Origin: Aquabacterium olei
GTDB taxonomy: Bacteria; Pseudomonadota; Gammaproteobacteria; Burkholderiales; Burkholderiaceae_C
Reading direction: 5' to 3'
NCBI RefSeq assembly: GCF_003100395.1
Contig: NZ_CP029210.1
Span: forward strand, 3,596,001 to 3,660,000
DNA length: 64,000 nt
In this document: piece after piece, positions 27,173 to 35,385 of the stretch
How the letters are laid out: each line of letters starts with the position of its first letter
Numbering within the stretch: position 1 is the first letter of the stretch
Program-made: the position numbers and the translations under genes
Notes under the pieces: model-generated
Databases searched by the model: none
What the model saw: the letters and a program-made list of their open reading frames with translations, nothing else
Told to the model about the DNA's origin: nothing

Positions 27173-27199
27173 ATACTTTGTTATCAGCTCCCTAGGGAG
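27173..27199 (+). repeat. Lone right-end-like repeat abutting the transposon, plus 12-bp palindrome
   Basis: ATACTTTGTTATCA (27173-27186) matches the outermost part of the right end at 61192-61207 (ACTTTGTTATCCA) and faces the left end. The next 13 bases contain the perfect palindrome CTCCCTAGGGAG (27188-27199). With the left terminus it makes a 38-bp near palindrome, 27175-27212. It may be the right end of a second, older element. Confidence 0.45.
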
Positions 27200-27334
27200 T
27201 GCATAACAAAGTCTTGAAGACGCCTCCCAGTGTCGGGCATGACTATTTGTCACCCCAGGGGGCTGCGAAGTTTTAAAAAAACGCTGCCGTCCGCCGTCCG
27301 TGGCGGCTTCTGCCGCAAAACATAGTCTGAAAAG
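27200..27334. repeat. Left transposon end with TnsB-binding-type repeats
   Basis: Outer repeat ATAACAAAGTCTTGAAGA at 27203-27220, preceded by TGC from 27200. Inner repeat AAAACATAGTCTGAAAAG at 27317-27334, identical at most positions to the right-end repeats read in reverse. Between them is a short AT-rich tract (TTTTAAAAAAAC near 27272) that may hide a degenerate copy. Several spaced binding sites per end are usual for Tn7-like transposases. Confidence 0.7.
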
Positions 27335-27349
27335 CCCCTGTCAGCACTC

Positions 27350-28273
27350 ATGATTCCCACCTTTCCGAGGGGCGCGACCATCGCGTCGTTGCAGATCGCC
27401 TTTGCGCAGGCTGGACATTCGGTGTCCAGTCAACGTACAGCGTCGGGAGAGAAGTCCAGGGCTACATGGCACTGGCGCATGCCGCGCATCCTGACCCAAG
27501 AGGTCTTCGGGAACACGCTCACGGAGGAAGAACTACTCCTGCATCACACACTGGCTCCGGTGAGACTCAGCCTCTTGGCCCCGGCATACCAAGCTCTGGC
27601 GCGGCAAAATCCTTGCTGTTATCTCAGCTTACGAGAAGACTTCATTCAGAGGTCTATGTTGCGGAAGCTGTGCCCGCAATGTGTCCAAGATGACATCACG
27701 AACTTTGGCTGCGGACACTGGCGGCGTGAACATCAGATCGAGGGTGTCGCCATCTGCACGAAGCACCACACACTCCTGCACGACCGGTGCGCCGAGCCAG
27801 ATTGCGGAAAGTCATTCTTCTCCCCCCCGCCTTTCTTGCCAGGGCAACCTTGCCCTTACTGCCACGGAACGGCAACATCGAGCGGTAAAGCCGCCCCTAT
27901 CAGCGAAGGCTATGCCGCTTACTGCAAGCTTTATGTTGATGCCTTGCACACCCCCATTCCAGAGATCAGCATAGGCAATCGAAGAAAGCTGTGGGCACTG
28001 CCTCACGCGCTTTATGGCGGGGACATCGCCGCCTTCAACATGGACATAGGCTACTGGCTCGGCCACCACTGGGCGGATGCCTTCTTGGCATACGATCTCG
28101 CGGGAAAATTCCTGTATGACCCGATTGCGGCGATGAGTCAGCATCACCTTGAATCGGGGCTGATTCTCCTCACGGCGTTCAAGAGATTCCTGCTTGGGCA
28201 TCACAAAGAAGGCGTGGCTGAACGCTGGGACTGCGAACATGCAGGAGCCCCGGATTCCCAGGGGCGCCTGTAG
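27350..28273 (+). CDS. TniQ/TnsD-family target-selection protein (short)
   Basis: 307 residues starting 16 bp inside the last left-end repeat. Two zinc-ribbon-like pairs are visible: CPQC at 108-111 with CTKHH (C136, H139), and CAEPDC (C147, C152) with CPYC (C168, C171). The spacing of the first, with the intervening GHWRREHQIEG, is typical of TniQ/TnsD. The stretch EEELLLHHTLAPVRLSLLAP resembles the N-terminal part of TnsD-like proteins, but the protein is shorter than Tn7 TnsD (about 500 residues) and lacks a recognisable C-terminal DNA-binding half. It may choose the attachment site, while the TniQ at 45894 serves the core or another pathway. Being at the element edge, it could also be a truncated relic. 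Confidence 0.68.
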   Translation: MIPTFPRGATIASLQIAFAQAGHSVSSQRTASGEKSRATWHWRMPRILTQEVFGNTLTEEELLLHHTLAPVRLSLLAPAYQALARQNPCCYLSLREDFIQRSMLRKLCPQCVQDDITNFGCGHWRREHQIEGVAICTKHHTLLHDRCAEPDCGKSFFSPPPFLPGQPCPYCHGTATSSGKAAPISEGYAAYCKLYVDALHTPIPEISIGNRRKLWALPHALYGGDIAAFNMDIGYWLGHHWADAFLAYDLAGKFLYDPIAAMSQHHLESGLILLTAFKRFLLGHHKEGVAERWDCEHAGAPDSQGRL

Positions 28274-28275
28274 CT

Positions 28276-28992
28276 TCAGTAGCCCCAGTCCTCGTGCCTC
28301 ACCGGAAGCCTGTTCAGCTGTTTCCTCAACTGCTGCCAGTCCGGCATGAATCGATCCATTAGCGCAACGAATCGATCGTTATGCGTCGGCTCAATCAAGT
28401 GCATCAGTTCGTGAACCACGATGTACTCAAGGCACTCCACCGGCTTCTTGGCCAAGTCCGTGTTCAACCGAATGTAGCCCGCGTCTGGCGTGCAACTACC
28501 CCACTTGGTTTTCATGCGCTGCACAAACACGCGCTGCGCCTTCACTTGCAACAAGGGCTCCCACTTGGCAAGTAGTACGGGCACCGCGTCCCTGACCTGC
28601 TGCCGATACCACGCATCAAGCACTTCTTCGCAGCGAGCCTGACCTGCACCAGGTCGAATCTGAAGCGTGAGCTTGCGAGGCGAGACACTCACAGCAGGCG
28701 CTGCATCAGCATGACTGATCTCCAGCAGATATCGCTTGCCCCACAGGTAATGACTTTCCTTGTTCAGGAACTCGCGGGGTGTCTCCCGCTCCTGCGCCTG
28801 CAGTTTGCGTTGTTGCGCGCGAATCCATGGCAGCTTCGACACGACAAACAGCCGAATGGTATCCAGCGACATTCCTTGGGGCGCGGCCACTCGCACCTTA
28901 CCCGCGGGAGGAAGCACGCTCAAGTGAACATGCTTGATCGCCTTGCGTGTCACCTCCGCGCGCAACTCGCCCAGGTCGAGCACGTCATGCAT
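28276..28992 (-). CDS. YgjP-like zinc metallopeptidase domain protein
   Basis: 238 residues. The zinc-peptidase motif is HELMHLIEPTHNDRF (HExxH, third ligand His), preceded by KWGSCTPDAGYIRLN, the arrangement of the YgjP/DUF45 (WLM-like) family. These genes are frequent at the end of type I restriction operons; their role there is unknown. The ATG overlaps the hsdR stop (TGATG), so it is translation-coupled as the last gene of the operon. It ends 2 bp from the convergent tniQ-like gene. Confidence 0.85.
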   Translation of the reverse strand: MHDVLDLGELRAEVTRKAIKHVHLSVLPPAGKVRVAAPQGMSLDTIRLFVVSKLPWIRAQQRKLQAQERETPREFLNKESHYLWGKRYLLEISHADAAPAVSVSPRKLTLQIRPGAGQARCEEVLDAWYRQQVRDAVPVLLAKWEPLLQVKAQRVFVQRMKTKWGSCTPDAGYIRLNTDLAKKPVECLEYIVVHELMHLIEPTHNDRFVALMDRFMPDWQQLRKQLNRLPVRHEDWGY

Positions 28993-31900
28993 CAGTACTC
29001 CTTCTGCGCGAACACGATGGGAAAAAGCCGGTTCACTTCCTTGATGTCCTTGAGCACATCAAACATCGCCTGCTTGACCATCTGCTCTCTCGCCACGACA
29101 CCGCGCCACCCGTCAGGGCGCTTGGCCTTGATGGCCGCATCCAGCAGCATCGCCGTGTTCAACGCCGTGTTGGCATCTCCGTACTGCACCGCGGGCTGCT
29201 GAACCTCGCCCGAGACGACATGGTCCTTCAGGTTGTTGTACAAGGCTAGCTGTCCCGCCGTCTTCACTTGCTGAGGCGTGTCGTCGGCCTTGCCTGCGCT
29301 CACCTTCTTGGCCACCTCGGCGATACGCGCCAGGTAGTCCTCGTACTCGACGGCCCTTTCCTTGCGCAGGCGGATGATCTCGTCCAGCAGGGCCGACATC
29401 TTGGCGAAGTAGGCCGGGTCGGTCAGCTGTTCCTTCAGGATCTTGCTGCGAATGTTGTTCTCAATGGTCTCGGCGATGGATTCCTGGTTGCCCTTCATGT
29501 CGCTCAGGCGCTCGGCAATCGCGTCTGCAATGCCGGTCTTCACGATCAGGTCGAGCAAGCCAATGCCATCGAAGGGCGAAATCTTTCGAGGCGCCTGGGC
29601 CTCGATATAGGTGTCGATGAGGTGGCGCATGTCCGCCTCATAGGGCTTCAGGTCCAGCGTTTCGCCCGATGCCTTGCGGATGATCTCTCGCAGGTTCAGG
29701 TAGTGCTTCTGCAAGGCCTTCAGGTTTTCGATCTGCTCTGGCGTGTAGCCTGCGGCCTCCAGTTCATCGGCAATGCCCGCAAAGGCCCGCACCAGGGCCA
29801 CCACGGCCTTGTACAGCGCCACACGGTGAGGTTCACGGGCCTTCAGATCATCAGCAATCTCGGTGTTGCCGCAGAAGTAGTGGATGTGCTCCAGGTCACC
29901 CTTGGGGGGGGCTACTGGCTCACACAGCAGGGCCAGCGCTTCGACCGCGTCATCCAGACGGGTGCGGCCAGCTTCCAGCCGGTCTTTCACCATGATTTCC
30001 GGGTCAGAGCCGCCGGCGCTGTGGTCCAGCTCGGCGGTGTACACGGCAATGGCCTTTTCGACCTTCTTGAACAAGTCCTTGTAGTCAACGATGTAGCCGA
30101 AGTCCTTGTCTTCACCGTCCAGGCGGTTGGTGCGGCAAATGGCCTGGAACAGACCATGGTCCTGCATCGACTTGTCGATGTACAGGTAGGTGCACGGCGG
30201 TGCATCGAAGCCCGTCAGCAGCTTGTCCACCACGATCAACAGCTTCATCTGCGCGGGCGTCTTGATGAAGCGTTCCTTCACGTGCTGCTCGTAGGCTTCG
30301 GTCTTGTTCATGCCCGGGCTGGACGTCACGTCTTTCAGCAGCTCGGTGTACGTGTTGTAAATGAACTGCTTGTCACTCTCGGTGTTGGCGCCAGTCTCTT
30401 CCTTGCTGATGTCAGCGGCCTGCGGGTTGTACGAGGTGACGATGGCGCACCGACCTTTGAACACCGTCTTGCCGAACAGCACGAAGTACTTGCAGGCCTC
30501 ATAGATGCTGGAGGCCACGAGGATGGCGTTGCCCCGCTCGCTCGAAAGCCGAGGCTTGACGGCGAAATCGAACACGATGTCGGCCACCACGCGGTCCATG
30601 CGCGCGCGCGAGCTGAGCACGTTCTGCATCGTGCCCCATTGCTTCTTCAGCTCGTCCTTCTGCCAGTCGTTCAAGCCCTTGGTCTTGGCCTCGAACCACT
30701 GGTCAATCTGCTCAGTGTTACCCAGCTTCTGATCTATGTCCCGGGCCTCGTAAACCAGATCCAGCACCACGCCATCTGCCACAGCCTCGGCGAACTTGTA
30801 GGTGTGGATGTAGCCACCAAACACCTCCAGGCTGGTCTGCGCGTCTTGTTTCAGCAGCGGCGTGCCCGTGAAGCCGATGAATACGGCATTGGGCATCATG
30901 GCCTTCATCAGCCTATGCAGCTTGCCGCCCTGGGTGCGGTGGCATTCGTCCACGAACACGTAGATCTCGCCTTGGGTGGGGCTCGGCTGGGCAGCCAGGT
31001 CTCGAAGGAAGGCTTCGAAATCATCCACATCGCGGCGGCCGAACTTGTGCACCAGTGAGCACAGCAGGCGCGGGTTGGGCTGCGCCAGTTGCGCCATCAG
31101 GTCGTGGCCACTCTGGCTTCGGTGGATGGTTTCGCCCGCGTCTTTGAACACGCGCTCGATCTGGCGATCCAGCTCGTCGCGGTCAGTGATGATGGCTACG
31201 CGGGCGGCGGGCTTGTTCTCCAGAATCCAGCGGGCCAGTAGCACCATCAGGATGCTTTTTCCCGCACCCTGGGTGTGCCAGATGATGCCGCCGCGTTTCT
31301 GGTCAACATGCTTCTGCGCAGCTTTGATGCCGAAGTACTGGTGCACGCGGGGCAGCTTCTTCACGCCGCCGTCAAACAGCACGAAGTCGTGGATCAGCTC
31401 CAGCAGGCGGTGCTTGCTGCACAACTTGGTCAGGTACTTGTCGAGCTTGTAGCCGGTGTTATCGGACTCGTCTTCCTTCCAGGTGAGGAAGTACTTTTCC
31501 TGCGTCTCGATGGTGCCGTAGCGAAGGCCTTCCGAATCATTGCCCGCAAGCACCAGTTGCACCGTGCTGAAGAACCAGTCGTTGAACTCCGGCTGCTGGT
31601 TCGACAGGCACTGGCGGATGCCTTCACCCAAACCGACACGGCTGTTCTTCAGCTCCAGCACGCCCACGGCAATGCCGTTGACGTACAGCACGATGTCCGG
31701 TCGGCGCTCGTGGCCACCTTTGAGGGTGACCTCTTCGGCGATAGCGAAGTCGTTCTTGGTGGGCTCAGCCCAGTTCATCAGGTGCACGGTTTCGGTGGCC
31801 TGGCCCGCCTCGACACGCACCGATACGCCGTAGCGCAGCAATTCATAAACCGCCTGGTTGGCAGCATACAGGGTGCGCCCGTGCAGCGAGGCTTCAGACC

Positions 31901-32102
31901 TGAGCTTGTGCAGCGCCGCGCTGATGTGCGCGGGGCTGTAGCCGCTGCGGGCCAAGAAGGCGCTCAGCAACCCCTCCTCAATGCAGTGGTTGCCTGCACG
32001 TTCGGACCAATCACCCAGGTGTTGGTACTTCAGCGTGTCCGTGAACAGACGGATCACCCGGTCTTGGGTGTCGCGCTCTGGCTTGTTGATGCTGTCACTC
32101 AC
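28992..32102 (-). CDS. hsdR: Type I restriction enzyme, R subunit
   Basis: 1036 residues. The N-terminal nuclease domain has D136 and E150-L-K152 (PD-ExK type). Two RecA-like motor domains follow, with Walker A TQGAGKS at 277-283 and DECH at 385-388, then further helicase segments (GFTGTPL, later LLTGFDAPPC). The R subunit translocates DNA and cuts it far from the recognition site when the S subunit meets unmethylated DNA. It lies after hsdM, hsdS and two accessory genes on the same strand. The reading frame is intact, so restriction should be functional. Confidence 0.95.
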   Translation of the reverse strand: MSDSINKPERDTQDRVIRLFTDTLKYQHLGDWSERAGNHCIEEGLLSAFLARSGYSPAHISAALHKLRSEASLHGRTLYAANQAVYELLRYGVSVRVEAGQATETVHLMNWAEPTKNDFAIAEEVTLKGGHERRPDIVLYVNGIAVGVLELKNSRVGLGEGIRQCLSNQQPEFNDWFFSTVQLVLAGNDSEGLRYGTIETQEKYFLTWKEDESDNTGYKLDKYLTKLCSKHRLLELIHDFVLFDGGVKKLPRVHQYFGIKAAQKHVDQKRGGIIWHTQGAGKSILMVLLARWILENKPAARVAIITDRDELDRQIERVFKDAGETIHRSQSGHDLMAQLAQPNPRLLCSLVHKFGRRDVDDFEAFLRDLAAQPSPTQGEIYVFVDECHRTQGGKLHRLMKAMMPNAVFIGFTGTPLLKQDAQTSLEVFGGYIHTYKFAEAVADGVVLDLVYEARDIDQKLGNTEQIDQWFEAKTKGLNDWQKDELKKQWGTMQNVLSSRARMDRVVADIVFDFAVKPRLSSERGNAILVASSIYEACKYFVLFGKTVFKGRCAIVTSYNPQAADISKEETGANTESDKQFIYNTYTELLKDVTSSPGMNKTEAYEQHVKERFIKTPAQMKLLIVVDKLLTGFDAPPCTYLYIDKSMQDHGLFQAICRTNRLDGEDKDFGYIVDYKDLFKKVEKAIAVYTAELDHSAGGSDPEIMVKDRLEAGRTRLDDAVEALALLCEPVAPPKGDLEHIHYFCGNTEIADDLKAREPHRVALYKAVVALVRAFAGIADELEAAGYTPEQIENLKALQKHYLNLREIIRKASGETLDLKPYEADMRHLIDTYIEAQAPRKISPFDGIGLLDLIVKTGIADAIAERLSDMKGNQESIAETIENNIRSKILKEQLTDPAYFAKMSALLDEIIRLRKERAVEYEDYLARIAEVAKKVSAGKADDTPQQVKTAGQLALYNNLKDHVVSGEVQQPAVQYGDANTALNTAMLLDAAIKAKRPDGWRGVVAREQMVKQAMFDVLKDIKEVNRLFPIVFAQKEY

Positions 32103-32159
32103 ACTGCACTCCCGGGGATGTATGTCTTCTTACGTCTATTGTCGCAAGCGTGCGAGGTA

Positions 32160-33157
32160 TCAGATCAACCGAGCCTTTCTGTGACGCCAGACAGCGAGGA
32201 TGGCGCGCCGTTCTTCGGCATTTGCCATGCGGGAGCGCCCCCCCCCCTCACCCAGAAAGTTGTCCAGTAGTCCATCCATGGCGGCTCGAAATTCGTCCAG
32301 CGGCATTTCATCCCAGCTCTTGATGGTCGCCGTGGCGATCACGTGTTCGTCTTTGCCTCGCACCTTGCGTGTGGCCACTACCCGAGCCCATGGCTCCACG
32401 GTTTCTTCTGCGGCTTTCCTGTCGGTCGAGCGGGCAAGGACCAGATCTCCCACCTGGAATCGGCATCGCGCGCCGGGCCAAACGAAAGTATTGATTTCTG
32501 CCCGAACCGACGCGTTCACCCGGGCACGCCCTTGGGCTTCGGCCTTCTCAGATGCACTTTCCTGGGCGGCCGAATAGGTGGCCGTGTAAAGCCTCAACAA
32601 GTGCAGCGGTGCCTCGTCCTGTTCCCGCTCACTGGTTTTGGGCTTATCGGCCGCCGCCTGACCTGGCCGAGGCTCACCTTGCAGAGGGTAGGTAGTGGGC
32701 GGGCGGTAGGCTTCAGCCAGCTCAGCAAGGAAATGTTCGTCAACCTCTTCGAGGCAGTGCGTCTCCACAAACTGCCAGGCGGCTGCAGCCATCGCTTTGT
32801 CTGTGGACCACACGCCCGCTTCCAGCAGGCGGTCGCGACTGGTCTCGGAGGCGTTGCTGGAGCCGATGAGCGCAGCGCCCGAAAAGGCAAATACCTTGGC
32901 GTGCAAGGACTGCAGGGTGAAGATCCGAACGCCTCGCTTGTGCCACGCCAGGAGGTCTTTGCCAGAGACCTGGCCCGCCCTGGCAGATTTCAGATCACAC
33001 CGTGTGAGCACCCAGCTGCCGGGTGCGGGCTTGATCCACCGACTCACCCCAAGCCAATGTACGGCACCGCAATGCGGGCAGGCTTTCCGGCCTTCAGGGC
33101 CTGCTGGATGTTTTGCCAGATGGCCTCATTGGTCAACAACTCGAACTTCGCAGCCAT
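32160..33157 (-). pseudogene. PLD-like nuclease-type gene split by a frameshift
   Basis: Two overlapping frames together make one PLD-superfamily protein. The first (ATG at 33157, 37 codons) gives MAAKFELLTNEAIW to IAVPYIGLG and stops at 33044. The second starts at GTG 33047 and continues RWIKPAPGSWVLT to LHAKVFAF and GSSNAS, the single HKD-type motif, then about 200 more residues. The join AVPYIGxG-xxLxPxxGS is continuous in related proteins, so one base appears to be missing at the GGGG run near 33048. Stop and start overlap as GTGA, so coupled translation of two chains is an alternative. It sits between the NucS-like gene and hsdR. Confidence 0.6.
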
Positions 33158-33190
33158 GTGCGGCATCCTTCACTGCCTTTGAGAAAACTG

Positions 33191-34150
33191 TCAGTGCCCC
33201 GTCTCAACGGGAATGAGCTTGAACTTCACTTCGTAGCGGTAGAAGCTGATCTGCGGCACCGCCAGCAGGGCCCAGCGCAGTTTCTTGTCATCGTCCAGCG
33301 CAATGATGGCGCCCTCGACCGTTTGATGCGGTTCGGCGATCTGCTCCTTCACGAAGCCCATGTAGCGCAGGATCTGTCCCACCACCACGTCCGACGCGCG
33401 GCCGCGCTTGAGTTCGACCACCAGCAGGCGCTGGCCGTCTTTGCTCACAGCCAGGATGTCGATAGGGCCGGCGTCGGTGGCGTATTGCTGGCCCACCAGT
33501 TCGCCGTCTTCCTCATAGATCTTGAAATGCTGCGCCAGCTCGGTCTGCGCCCAGTTCTTCACCAGGAAGTCTTCCAGGTGCTTCTCCATTGCGAAGGCCA
33601 CCGGGTCTTCCACCACGGGGTCGGTGGCCACGATGTTGGGTGCGGCCTGACCCGGCAGGGTGGAGAGGAACTGCTCGATTTCCGGGTGGTGGTCGGTGAT
33701 GTTGCTGACCGTGCCGATGGAGCCTGTGGAGTTGCGCAAGGCCTCGCTCATGGCCGCGCGGGCGATGGTCAGGGGCAGCCAGTTCACGCTGCGGCGATGG
33801 GGCAGCACCTGGCCAGGTGCGTAGGTGTAGCCGTCTTGCACTTCGCCAACGAAGTAGCTTCCCGTGCCATCCGGGCACAGCACGATGTCGCCCACTTCGA
33901 TGCCTTTGGCCACTGTCCACAGCGCACCGCAAGCCAGGCCTGCGGCGATCTTGCTTTTGTCGGGGTGGCCGGTCAGGAACACGGGGATGAAGGCAGCGTT
34001 GAACTGCCGCCATTCATCGGGCAACTTGCCGGTGAGGTCCTCATGGATGTCGAAATCGGCACCGATGAAACCGCCTGCACGGCACTCGGCGGCGTGGGCG
34101 CTCTGACGGCCCAGCATGACGCGGTAGTAGCGCTTGGAGGGCTGGCTCAT
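33191..34150 (-). CDS. NucS-like (DUF91) endonuclease-domain protein in the restriction operon
   Basis: 319 residues. The C-terminal part shows a PD-ExK nuclease core: GPIDILAVSKDG with the Asp, then LLVVELKRGRASD with ExK, and QILRYMG after it, the pattern of NucS/DUF91 proteins. The N-terminal ~140 residues resemble an EVE/PUA-like reader (GDIVLCPDGTGSYFVGEVQD), perhaps for modified DNA. It overlaps hsdS by 4 bp and is followed by the PLD-like gene. An accessory restriction function is likely but inferred. Confidence 0.75.
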   Translation of the reverse strand: MSQPSKRYYRVMLGRQSAHAAECRAGGFIGADFDIHEDLTGKLPDEWRQFNAAFIPVFLTGHPDKSKIAAGLACGALWTVAKGIEVGDIVLCPDGTGSYFVGEVQDGYTYAPGQVLPHRRSVNWLPLTIARAAMSEALRNSTGSIGTVSNITDHHPEIEQFLSTLPGQAAPNIVATDPVVEDPVAFAMEKHLEDFLVKNWAQTELAQHFKIYEEDGELVGQQYATDAGPIDILAVSKDGQRLLVVELKRGRASDVVVGQILRYMGFVKEQIAEPHQTVEGAIIALDDDKKLRWALLAVPQISFYRYEVKFKLIPVETGH

Positions 34151-35385
34151 GCGGAGGGCTCCACGAGGCGGATGCGGCCCGTCAGTAGGGCTTGGGCCAT
34201 GGCTTGTTTGAGGGCGCGGGCTTTGGTGAGGCGCTCCTCGAGAGCTACGATATTCACTTCAAGGTCGGAAAGTACCTCGACGATTGCTGTTTGCTCAGCT
34301 ACGGTAGGCGGGAGTCGAACCTCGAAGGTCATGAACGTCGGCAGCCGCAAGGAATCAACAGTTGCTTTGACCGAGTTCTCCATCGCGTGGGGGCCGAAGA
34401 AGACGCGCATGAAGAAATACACGAAGCGGCCTAGGACACTTTCACTAAAGTCAGTGATGCCATAGACGCGCTGATGCAGGGCAAATCGGCCATGGAAGTA
34501 GTGAAAGATGCTGCCGATTCCACCTTCGCCCGGAATCAGAATTGCCTCACAGTCATGCGTGTAGGTGTCAATCCTCTCAACACTTTGCGATCTGACAAAG
34601 AACGGGAATTCGCCATCCTCGACCTTGTCTTGGTTGTTCATCGATCCTGTTTTGATTCTTGCTATCTCTCCCAGTGGGGCGCAAGTCCAATCGCCAGCGA
34701 AGCCCGGCAATCGCCGATTGCCAGTGAGCAGTTCCTGCATGGCGCCTTGCTTGATCTGGCGCCTCTTGGTCAGCAGTTGCTCCAGCGAGTCGATCAGGGC
34801 ATCGGCGTTGTCTATAGCCTTTGCGATTTCCCGCTGTTCCTGCTCTGTAGGCGGAACGGCAACGGTCAGCTCACCCAGTGAGGTCTTATTGATTGATGCC
34901 AAATTGGTGGTTTGTCGACCAGCCAACATGAAGTACCGACGAGCTTGCGTAGTCGATGTCCAAGCATTCAGGTACTCGGGCACCAGTCCTTTTTTGCACC
35001 TCACGACAAAGACATGGTTTTGGTGAACGCATGGGTTGATCTGCCCGCGCCACAAAGCACCACGCCCAAGTTTGTCTAGATCGCCGCCCTCATTCATGAG
35101 AACGTCACCGGGTAGCACTGCGTAGCGACTCAGATCCGCGCGCTCGATGTCGATCAAACTGACCTCGTCAAGATCCAAGTAGCCGTCTTGAACGTTTGCT
35201 ACACGTAGGTAGGGAACCGACACCGGGTCGCGGAACATCGCGCTGGAGTTCTTGGCAATGCCTGACTGAATTGAGGCTCTGGAGGCTAGCTTGATGACTG
35301 CCCAGTCTCCGGGGATCGACCCGATCTCACTCTCGCGATATGCAGGATTCGTAAGGTACTTCGCGTTTGGCTGCCTCACTTCCAT
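34147..35385 (-). CDS. hsdS: Type I restriction enzyme, specificity subunit
   Basis: 412 residues with two target-recognition domains and the conserved helical spacers between them: IGSIPGDWAVIKL opens TRD1 and LPGFAGDWTCAPLGEIARI opens TRD2, each followed later by a coiled-coil spacer (EIAKAIDNADALIDSLEQLL and EVNIVALEERLTKARALKQA). It determines the bipartite DNA site. The ATG at 35385 overlaps the hsdM end by 10 bp, with the conserved NPAYRESEIGSIP start; the longer in-frame start at 35562 is rejected as it would run far inside hsdM. The recognised sequence cannot be predicted from the protein here. Confidence 0.93.
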   Translation of the reverse strand: MEVRQPNAKYLTNPAYRESEIGSIPGDWAVIKLASRASIQSGIAKNSSAMFRDPVSVPYLRVANVQDGYLDLDEVSLIDIERADLSRYAVLPGDVLMNEGGDLDKLGRGALWRGQINPCVHQNHVFVVRCKKGLVPEYLNAWTSTTQARRYFMLAGRQTTNLASINKTSLGELTVAVPPTEQEQREIAKAIDNADALIDSLEQLLTKRRQIKQGAMQELLTGNRRLPGFAGDWTCAPLGEIARIKTGSMNNQDKVEDGEFPFFVRSQSVERIDTYTHDCEAILIPGEGGIGSIFHYFHGRFALHQRVYGITDFSESVLGRFVYFFMRVFFGPHAMENSVKATVDSLRLPTFMTFEVRLPPTVAEQTAIVEVLSDLEVNIVALEERLTKARALKQAMAQALLTGRIRLVEPSA

